Positions 1 to 4,711 of a stretch of 10,665 nt of DNA are shown here, in pieces. The notes under the pieces were generated by a model, which was not told the origin of the DNA, did not search any database, and saw nothing but the letters and a program-made list of their open reading frames with translations. A program made the position numbers and the translations under genes. The stretch covers positions 1-10,665 of the forward strand of contig CANMXH010000071.1 in assembly GCA_947501315.1 (NCBI GenBank). The letters are read 5' to 3'. This DNA is from Caulobacteraceae bacterium (GTDB taxonomy: Bacteria; Pseudomonadota; Alphaproteobacteria; Caulobacterales; Caulobacteraceae). How positions within the stretch are numbered: the stretch's first letter is position 1; each line of letters opens with the position of its first letter.

Positions 1-161
1 CCATCGACGAGATCATCGCCGCCAACCCCGCCAAGGCCGCCGGCGTCGCCGAAAAACCCCAGCCGCTGGGCTGGTTCGTCGGCCAGGTCATGAAGGCTAC
101 CGGCGGCAAGGCCAACCCGGCTGCGGTCAACGATATCCTGAAGGCCAAGCTGGGGCTGTAG
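1..161 (+). CDS. gatB: Asp-tRNA(Asn)/Glu-tRNA(Gln) amidotransferase subunit B, C-terminal end (partial)
   Basis: Only the last 52 codons and the TAG stop are in the window; the first full codon begins at base 3. The peptide reads IDEIIAANPAKAAGV, then PLGWFVGQVMKATGGKANP and ends NDILKAKLGL. This is the typical end of the GatB tail domain (YqeY-like, contacts the tRNA), where the LGWFVGQVMK stretch is highly conserved. GatB is the kinase/transamidase subunit of cytoplasmic GatCAB, which turns Asp-tRNA(Asn) into Asn-tRNA(Asn) and Glu-tRNA(Gln) into Gln-tRNA(Gln). The gene runs towards hdaA on the other strand; the gap between them carries two palindromes. The reading rests on motif recognition and is firm, although most of the gene lies outside the window. 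Confidence 0.92.
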   Translation, partial: IDEIIAANPAKAAGVAEKPQPLGWFVGQVMKATGGKANPAAVNDILKAKLGL

Positions 162-172
162 GGCTCGCTCGG

Positions 173-231
173 CGTCTCCTCACCGCTCCGCGGGGAGGGG
201 GACCACGCGAAGCGTGGTGGAGGGGGGCCGC
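173..231. repeat. REP-like GC-rich palindromic element
   Basis: A G-rich unit just after gatB. It holds a perfect hairpin, ACCACGC (202-208) - GAA - GCGTGGT (212-218), flanked by CTCCTCACC on the left and GGAGGGG on the right, which can pair further in a clover-like fold, and by an inner CTCC/GGAG pair. Units of this build (ctcc...ggggaggggg...cgcgaagcg...ggaggggg) are scattered between genes in Caulobacterales genomes, as I recall. It may act as a transcript end or as a mobile REP-type repeat. There is no T-run, so it is not a textbook terminator. Confidence 0.55.
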
Positions 232-267
232 GCCGCGGTGCCTTGTTGCCAATAGCCAATGTCCAGG

Positions 268-300
268 CCGTCATCCTCGGGTCAAGCCCGAGGATGACGG
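268..300. repeat. Perfect 14-bp inverted repeat between convergent gatB and hdaA
   Basis: The arms CCGTCATCCTCGGG (268-281) and CCCGAGGATGACGG (287-300) are perfectly complementary around a 5-base spacer, TCAAG. It sits between two genes that point at each other, where a two-way transcript end would be expected, but neither side has a T-run. The core gtcatcctcggg...cccgaggatgac is one I recognise from many alphaproteobacterial intergenic regions, so a dispersed repeat is as likely as a site made for this locus. Confidence 0.65.
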
Positions 301-323
301 TGAGACTGGTCGAGCCCGGAAGT

Positions 324-1007
324 CTACTCAAACAACTCCCCGCTCTCCTCCGCCCCCTCGACCACCTCCCGCGCCAGCGCCCGGGTCACCGGCCTGTGCA
401 TCGCGTCCAGCCGTTCAACGACCGCCGCCGCCGCCGCGGCCGACCGGTCGATGCGGCGCACAAGATAGGGCACAACATCCTTCTGCGGACGAATGCCGCG
501 CTCGGCGAACCGCGCCGCCAGCATGGCCGACAGGACGGCGTCATCCGGGACCTCCATCGGCACGCTGATGACCGCATCGAGCCGCGAGCGCAGGTCGGGC
601 AGGGTGGCCTCCCAGCTCGACGGCGCCGACCGCGCCACCATCAGCAGGGCCCCGCCCGGTGACTGGGCCAGGTTGATCAGGTGGAACAGGGTCTCGTCGT
701 CGACGTCCCGGGCCGGGTCCAGCAGCACCGGCCGCCCCTCCAGCCCCAGCGGATCGATCAGCGCGGCCTCGGCCCCCTGGATGGCCACCGCCCCGACGCG
801 TTCGGCCCAGATCTGTCCCAGCCGGCTCTTGCCGCAACCCGCCGGCCCGCAGATCGCCATCACCCCGCCGATGGGATTGGGCCAGTCCGCCAGCGCCTCG
901 ACCGCCGCCCGGTTGCTGTCCGACACGACGAAACCCTCGGCCCCCTCGGGCAGGTCGCGCTGCAGCGGCAGTCGCATCTGGTCGGCGGGCGAGGGGCGGG
1001 CGGTCAT
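324..1007 (-). CDS. hdaA: HdaA-type DnaA regulatory inactivator (DnaA-like AAA+ protein)
   Basis: A 227-residue AAA+ protein without the DnaA DNA-binding domain. Hda/HdaA is carried by the DNA polymerase sliding clamp and stimulates ATP hydrolysis by DnaA, preventing re-initiation. Visible marks: an N-terminal clamp-binding motif QMRLPL (residues 10-15), Walker A GPAGCGKS (54-61), a Walker B-like RPVLLD (92-97) followed by an acidic stretch and ETLFHLIN, a sensor-1 region GGALLMVAR, and box VII LPDLRSRLDAV with the likely arginine finger near R142. The Walker B acidic residues are weaker than in DnaA, as is usual in Hda. An in-frame ATG four codons upstream (1019) exists, but GAGGGA lies six to seven bases before the ATG at 1007, so 1007 is preferred. 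It is transcribed away from aspS; DnaA-box-like sites lie upstream. An unspecific DnaA/Hda relative is the alternative. Confidence 0.87.
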   Translation of the reverse strand: MTARPSPADQMRLPLQRDLPEGAEGFVVSDSNRAAVEALADWPNPIGGVMAICGPAGCGKSRLGQIWAERVGAVAIQGAEAALIDPLGLEGRPVLLDPARDVDDETLFHLINLAQSPGGALLMVARSAPSSWEATLPDLRSRLDAVISVPMEVPDDAVLSAMLAARFAERGIRPQKDVVPYLVRRIDRSAAAAAAVVERLDAMHRPVTRALAREVVEGAEESGELFE

Positions 1008-1050
1008 CGGCTCCCTCATAGCAGACGGGGGACGGGACGGCTCGCACGCC

Positions 1051-1079
1051 CGTGGACAAGGTCACGCGCCTGTGGACGC
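1051..1079 (-). promoter_or_regulatory. Two DnaA-box-like sites upstream of hdaA
   Basis: On the - strand, TTGTCCACG (1051-1059) differs from the DnaA box TTATCCACA at two positions, and GCGTCCACA (1071-1079) keeps the TCCACA core but differs at the first three. Both point the same way, start exactly 20 bases apart (about two helical turns) and lie roughly 45-70 bases before the hdaA start. In Caulobacter crescentus, hdaA transcription is known to be activated directly by DnaA, which makes weak boxes here plausible. The match is imperfect and the assignment is inference. Confidence 0.4.
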
Positions 1080-1084
1080 GGGCT

Positions 1085-1133
1085 GTCTTCCCGACCCCGA
1101 TCTTGCCGGTCTTCCCGACCCCCGATGCTGCCG
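1085..1133. repeat. Short tandem repeat (two copies, 24-25 bases)
   Basis: Copy one, 1085-1108, starts GTCTTCCCGACCCC and ends GCCG; copy two, 1109-1133, starts GTCTTCCCGACCCCC and ends GCCG. They differ by one inserted C and two or three substitutions. No function can be read from it; it lies upstream of the DnaA-box-like sites as seen from hdaA. Confidence 0.7.
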
Positions 1134-1298
1134 TCTCGCCCCATGAATCGGTTCAGACCCGGCCCGAACAGCGCCTGCGTCCGTTCCTGACGCAGGGTTC
1201 GGCTAGCCTCGGTTGATCAACAGCGCGGCGAAGGGGCGAATGTATCGACAGGACAGCTTTTCAGGATTTTCGGACGGGTCGTGTCTTTTGACCCCTGT

Positions 1299-1372
1299 CA
1301 GGCCGCAAACCTTGACTTTCCGGGGCGATGATGCGCCCTTCCGCCCTCCCGAATTGTGCCGTTTGCGGCCTG
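1299..1372 (+). promoter_or_regulatory. 12-bp perfect inverted repeat in the aspS leader
   Basis: CAGGCCGCAAAC (1299-1310) and GTTTGCGGCCTG (1361-1372) are exact reverse complements separated by 50 bases. The right arm ends 20 bases before the aspS ATG. Inside the spacer a second small stem is possible, GGGCG (1323-1327) with CGCCC (1334-1338). As RNA this gives a nested hairpin just in front of the ribosome landing site; as DNA it could be a pair of operator half-sites. No family match is claimed. T-box riboswitches are essentially a Gram-positive feature and their conserved bulge is not seen. Confidence 0.5.
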
Positions 1373-1392
1373 TAATCCAAGACGAACCGACC

Positions 1393-3174
1393 ATGCACGC
1401 CTACCGCTCCCACACCTGCGGCGCCCTCCGTTTGACCGATGCCGGTGCGAATGTCCGCCTGTCCGGCTGGGTCCACCGCAAGCGCGACCACGGCGGCCTT
1501 CTGTTCATCGACCTGCGCGACCACTTCGGCCTGACGCAGCTGGTGCTGCACCCCGAGACGCCGGGCTTCGAGGCCGTCGAACGTCTGCGCGCCGAGAGCG
1601 TCATCCGCGTGGACGGTCAGGTGGTGGCCCGCGAGGCCTCGGTCGTGAACGCCAACCTGCCGACCGGCGAGATCGAACTGCGGGTCACGGGCGTGGAAGT
1701 CCTGTCCGAAGCCGCCGAACTGCCTCTGCCGGTCTTCGGTGAGCCCGAATATCCCGAGGAAATTCGCCTCAAGCACCGCTACCTCGATCTGCGCCGCGAG
1801 ACCCTTCACAAGAATATCGTGCTGCGCTCGCGCGTGATCTCCTCAATCCGGCAGCGGATGGTTCAGCAGGGCTTTCTCGAATACCAGACCCCTATCCTGA
1901 CGGCTTCGTCGCCCGAAGGCGCGCGGGACTTCCTGGTGCCGTCGCGCCTGCATCCGGGCAAATTCTACGCCCTGCCGCAGGCCCCGCAGCAGTTCAAACA
2001 GCTGCTCATGGTCTCGGGCTTCGATCGCTATTTCCAGATCGCCCCCTGTTTCCGCGACGAGGACCTGCGCGCTGACCGGTCGCTGGAGTTCTACCAGCTC
2101 GACGTCGAGATGAGCTTCGTCACCCAGGAAGACGTCTTCGCCGCCATCGAGCCCGTCATGCACGGCGTGTTCGAGGAGTTCGCCGACGGCAAGACGGTCG
2201 ACCCCTATCCCTTCGTCCGCATCCCTTACCGGGAGAGCATCAGCCTGTTCGGCACCGACAAGCCGGACCTGCGCAACCCGATCGAGATGAAGGACGTCTC
2301 GGACCATTTCCGCGACGGGGGCTTCGGCCTGTTTAACAAGATCCTCGGGGCAGACGCGAAGAACGCCGTCTGGGCCATTCCCGCGCCGACCGGCGGATCG
2401 CGCGCCTTCTGCGACCGCATGAACGCCTGGGCCCAGGGCGAGGGCCAGCCGGGTCTCGGCTACATCTTCTGGTCCGAGGACCAGGGCAGCTGGGGCGGTC
2501 CAATCGCCAAGAACCTCGGTGCCGAGGCGACCGACGCCCTGATGAAGTCCCTGGCCATGGGCAAGGGCGACGCCGCCTTCTTCGCGGCCGGTGACCCCTC
2601 GGTCTTCTACAAATTCGCCGGAAACGCCCGCACCAAACTGGGCCAGGACCTGAACCTGATTTCGGACGACGAGTTCAAATTCTGCTGGATCGTCGACTTC
2701 CCGATGTTCGAGTGGAGCGAGGAAGAAAAAAAGGTCGACTTCTCGCACAACCCCTTCTCGATGCCGCAGGGCGAGATGGAGGCCCTGACCACCAAGGACC
2801 CGCTCGATATCCTCGCCTACCAGTACGACATCGTCTGCAACGGCTATGAGCTGTGTTCCGGCGCGATCCGGAACCACAAGGCCGACATCATGCTCAAGGC
2901 CTTCGAGATCGCGGGCTATGACGCCTCGGTCGTTGAGGACCAGTTCGGCGGCATGCTCAACGCCTTCCGCTATGGCGCGCCGCCGCACGGCGGCCTCGCC
3001 CCCGGCATCGACCGTATCGTCATGCTGCTGGCCAACCAGGTCGCGATCCGCGAGGTCATCGCCTTCCCGCTGAACCAGCAGGGTCAGGATCTGCTGATGA
3101 GCGCGCCGTCGGATGCCGCCGAGCGGCAGTACAAGGAGCTGCACATCCGTGCTGCCCTGCCGCTCAAGGTCTGA
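1393..3174 (+). CDS. aspS: Aspartate--tRNA(Asp/Asn) ligase
   Basis: A complete 593-residue bacterial-type class IIb aminoacyl-tRNA synthetase that charges tRNA with aspartate in the cytoplasm. An N-terminal OB-fold anticodon-binding domain (about 1-105) contains GWVHRKRDHGGLLFIDLRD. The catalytic domain follows, with the conserved PQQFKQLLMVSGFDRYFQI (about 199-216), motif 2 FRDEDLRADRS (220-230) and motif 3 GGLAPGIDRIVMLL (533-546). The bacterial GAD-type insertion lies between motifs 2 and 3. His33, in RKRDHGG, is the residue typical of non-discriminating AspRS; E. coli, a discriminating enzyme, has Leu there. This fits with gatB close by. The ATG at 1393 gives the expected N-terminus MHAYRSHTCGALRL; its Shine-Dalgarno sequence is weak, and the leader carries a large inverted repeat. 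The gene ends nine bases from a convergent gene with no visible terminator between. Confidence 0.98.
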   Translation: MHAYRSHTCGALRLTDAGANVRLSGWVHRKRDHGGLLFIDLRDHFGLTQLVLHPETPGFEAVERLRAESVIRVDGQVVAREASVVNANLPTGEIELRVTGVEVLSEAAELPLPVFGEPEYPEEIRLKHRYLDLRRETLHKNIVLRSRVISSIRQRMVQQGFLEYQTPILTASSPEGARDFLVPSRLHPGKFYALPQAPQQFKQLLMVSGFDRYFQIAPCFRDEDLRADRSLEFYQLDVEMSFVTQEDVFAAIEPVMHGVFEEFADGKTVDPYPFVRIPYRESISLFGTDKPDLRNPIEMKDVSDHFRDGGFGLFNKILGADAKNAVWAIPAPTGGSRAFCDRMNAWAQGEGQPGLGYIFWSEDQGSWGGPIAKNLGAEATDALMKSLAMGKGDAAFFAAGDPSVFYKFAGNARTKLGQDLNLISDDEFKFCWIVDFPMFEWSEEEKKVDFSHNPFSMPQGEMEALTTKDPLDILAYQYDIVCNGYELCSGAIRNHKADIMLKAFEIAGYDASVVEDQFGGMLNAFRYGAPPHGGLAPGIDRIVMLLANQVAIREVIAFPLNQQGQDLLMSAPSDAAERQYKELHIRAALPLKV

Positions 3175-3183
3175 GGCCGAAAA

Positions 3184-4101
3184 TCAGCGGTCGCTGCTGA
3201 CGACGACCGTGTTCCGCGAGCGCGGCGGTGCCGGTGGTGTCCGTGCCGCCGGCGGGGTGGTACGCACCACGCTGACGCCGCGGCAGACCCGGACATTCAG
3301 CCGGGCGGGCAGGCGGGTCGCCGCGTCGCCGCAGGCACGGCTGATCTGGGCCTGGCTCAGGCCCTCGGCTCCGGACAGGTCCGCACCCCGGATGTCGGTG
3401 CGGGCCATGGAAGCCCCTTCGAAGTCTGCACCGCCGAACCGGCCTCCGGTCAGACGGGCACCGTTCAGGGTCGCATTGCTGAAGTCGACCGAGCGGAAAT
3501 CGCCGTTTGACAGGTCGGACATGGCGATCTCCGCATCGGAGAAGTCCGCCGATCGGGCAGTGACGTTGGCCAGGGTGACGGCGTTCAACTCGGCCGCGCT
3601 GAGGTCTGCGCCGGTCAGGACCGCGCTGTTCAAATTGGCCCCGTTCAGAGCGGCGCCTGTGAGATCGGCTCCCGCAAGACGCACCCGCACGAGTGTCGCG
3701 CCCATGGCCTCTGCGCCCGACAGGTCCGACCCCGAGAAATTGGCCCCGGTGAAATTTGCTCCGACCATTTCTGCGCCCGACAGGTCCGCCCGGCTGAAGT
3801 CGCTGCCGGAGAAATTCGACCCGGTCAGCTCGGCGCCCCGCAGATTGGCACCGACCAGGGTGGCATTGGTGAAGTCTGCGCCGGTAAAGGCCGCACCGGT
3901 AAGGTCCCGGCCAGACAGTTCGCAGCGGTTGCAGGTGCCACCCAGCGACACCATCCGGGCGACATCCCGATCTTGGTAACAGAACTGCAGCTGCGTTTCG
4001 GCGCTGGCCGGACATGCCATGAGGACGACAGCCATCGCCGCGGCGAATGCAAGGCCGGCGGGCTGGAGACGACGGGACAGGGAGGCAGCGATCTGTTTCA
4101 C
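3184..4101 (-). CDS. Exported pentapeptide-repeat protein, 37 uninterrupted repeats
   Basis: 305 residues from a GTG start with AAAGAGA just upstream. The N-terminus is a signal sequence ending CPASA-ET (cut after about residue 34); LMAC at 27-30 is a weak lipobox, so a lipoprotein is possible. Residues 61-245 are 37 pentapeptides in one unbroken register, A(D/N)(L/F)XX type, for example ADLSGAEMVGANFTGANFSG. This predicts a right-handed quadrilateral beta-helix of about nine turns. A CxxC (TCNRC, 57-60) caps the front, and RACGDAATRLPARLNVRVC (256-273) caps the end. A Pro/Arg-rich tail follows. The function is unknown: Qnr and MfpA, the DNA-mimicking members, are cytoplasmic, so they are poor models for an exported protein. 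It lies 36 bases downstream of a shorter paralogue, probably on the same transcript. Confidence 0.87.
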   Translation of the reverse strand: MKQIAASLSRRLQPAGLAFAAAMAVVLMACPASAETQLQFCYQDRDVARMVSLGGTCNRCELSGRDLTGAAFTGADFTNATLVGANLRGAELTGSNFSGSDFSRADLSGAEMVGANFTGANFSGSDLSGAEAMGATLVRVRLAGADLTGAALNGANLNSAVLTGADLSAAELNAVTLANVTARSADFSDAEIAMSDLSNGDFRSVDFSNATLNGARLTGGRFGGADFEGASMARTDIRGADLSGAEGLSQAQISRACGDAATRLPARLNVRVCRGVSVVRTTPPAARTPPAPPRSRNTVVVSSDR

Positions 4102-4137
4102 GTCTCTTTAATGACCTCAAACCCAGGCCAGCCCTAC

Positions 4138-4647
4138 TTAATTCCCTGTAAGGTCCGGAGACCTCTGGCAGCGGGGAATGGACAGGCCGCCCGGCAACAG
4201 GGTCGCTTCGTCGCCGCAGGCCCGGTCAAGACGACCTTGGGTCAGTCCGGTAGCGCCTCGCATCGACGCGCCCGAGAAATTCACCCCCGAGAGGTTGGCT
4301 CCCGAGAAGGACGATCCGTCCAGGTGGGCTCCTACAAAGCTGGCGTTGGTCAAGTCGGCACCCGAGAAGTGCGATCCGGAAAAAACGCCGCCATAGGCCT
4401 CTACGTCCCGCAGATCGGCGTTGGAGAACCGGGTCCGGTTCATCACCGCGAGGCTCAGGTCTGCCTGCCGCAGTCTTGCCCCGGACAGGTTCAGTCCACG
4501 GGCTTCCAGGCCCGGAAAAGCACCCTGGAACAGGTTACAGCCCGCGCAACTGGATCCCCCGCGCACCCGCGCGATCTGGCCCGCGTTCTGGGCCACCGCA
4601 GGCAGGGCGATGGCGGCGAGGGCGGCTACGGTCAGGATAAGTTTCAT
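4138..4647 (-). CDS. Exported short pentapeptide-repeat protein
   Basis: 169 residues. The ATG at 4647 is preceded by GGAG at a six-base distance and opens a clear signal peptide, MKLILTVAALAAIALPAVAQ, probably cut after AVA or AQ. The mature protein starts with a CxxC cap (SCAGC, 34-37). It continues with 19 pentapeptides in register (about 38-132) and ends with GLTQGRLDRACGDEATLLP and a further Cys at 160. These caps match those of the 305-residue neighbour, so the two are paralogues that differ mainly in repeat number (19 against 37). The open frame continues far upstream inside the preceding gene, but that part is antisense-like nonsense and the signal peptide fixes the start. It lies 64 bases after the NrdJ-derived gene on the same strand. 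The cysteines could form disulfides in the periplasm; the function is unknown. Confidence 0.87.
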   Translation of the reverse strand: MKLILTVAALAAIALPAVAQNAGQIARVRGGSSCAGCNLFQGAFPGLEARGLNLSGARLRQADLSLAVMNRTRFSNADLRDVEAYGGVFSGSHFSGADLTNASFVGAHLDGSSFSGANLSGVNFSGASMRGATGLTQGRLDRACGDEATLLPGGLSIPRCQRSPDLTGN

Positions 4648-4711
4648 CGCGGGCTCCGGTCTCGGCCTCAGGTGCGGACAGACCGAAAGCACGGTGACAC
4701 CAAAACGTTGA

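Larger units (their letters stand above)
1008..1392. other. Divergent regulatory region between hdaA and aspS
   Basis: There is no convincing gene in these 385 bases; an open frame continues upstream of aspS to 1213, but it does not resemble an AspRS N-terminus. The region holds DnaA-box-like sites (1051-1079), a 24/25-base tandem repeat (1085-1133), one GAATC (a GANTC, the CcrM methylation motif of Caulobacterales) at 1145-1149, a hairpin with CCTGCGTC/GACGCAGG arms (1174-1196), the 10-bp palindrome GTTGATCAAC (1212-1221), and the aspS leader repeat (1299-1372). TTGACC (1288) and TTGACT (1312) look like -35 elements, but no good -10 stands at the right distance, so I assign no promoter. Confidence 0.6.

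Noticed and set aside
1151..1200. GTTC/GAAC motifs upstream of aspS resembling alphaproteobacterial LexA sites.
   Set aside because: The spacing is wrong: GTTC to GTTC is 10 bases here instead of seven, and the other pair is inverted with 11 bases between.
1213..1392. A 60-codon N-terminal extension of AspRS starting at 1213.
   Set aside because: The extension has no resemblance to AspRS, carries the leader inverted repeat, and the family N-terminus starts at the ATG at 1393.
2727..2733. In-frame A AAA AAG heptamer in aspS, the slippery sequence of dnaX-type frameshifting.
   Set aside because: It encodes an ordinary Glu-Lys-Lys stretch, the full-length AspRS frame continues normally to motif 3, and a shifted product would lose the active site. 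I see no stimulatory stem directly downstream.
1843..3144. A 433-codon open frame antisense to aspS.
   Set aside because: Long antisense frames are common in GC-rich genes; its sequence matches no family and mirrors the codon pattern of aspS. The same holds for long antisense frames in hdaA, the NrdJ-derived gene and accC.
3184..4647. Pentapeptide proteins as Qnr/MfpA-like gyrase protectors or quinolone resistance determinants.
   Set aside because: Both have signal sequences and cysteine caps that point to the periplasm, while gyrase protectors are cytoplasmic and lack signal peptides.
4648..4711. A terminator between the NrdJ-derived gene and the short pentapeptide gene (CGGTCT 4657-4662 with AGACCG 4680-4685).
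   Set aside because: The arms are only six bases with a 17-base loop and there is no T-run on either strand; too weak to call.
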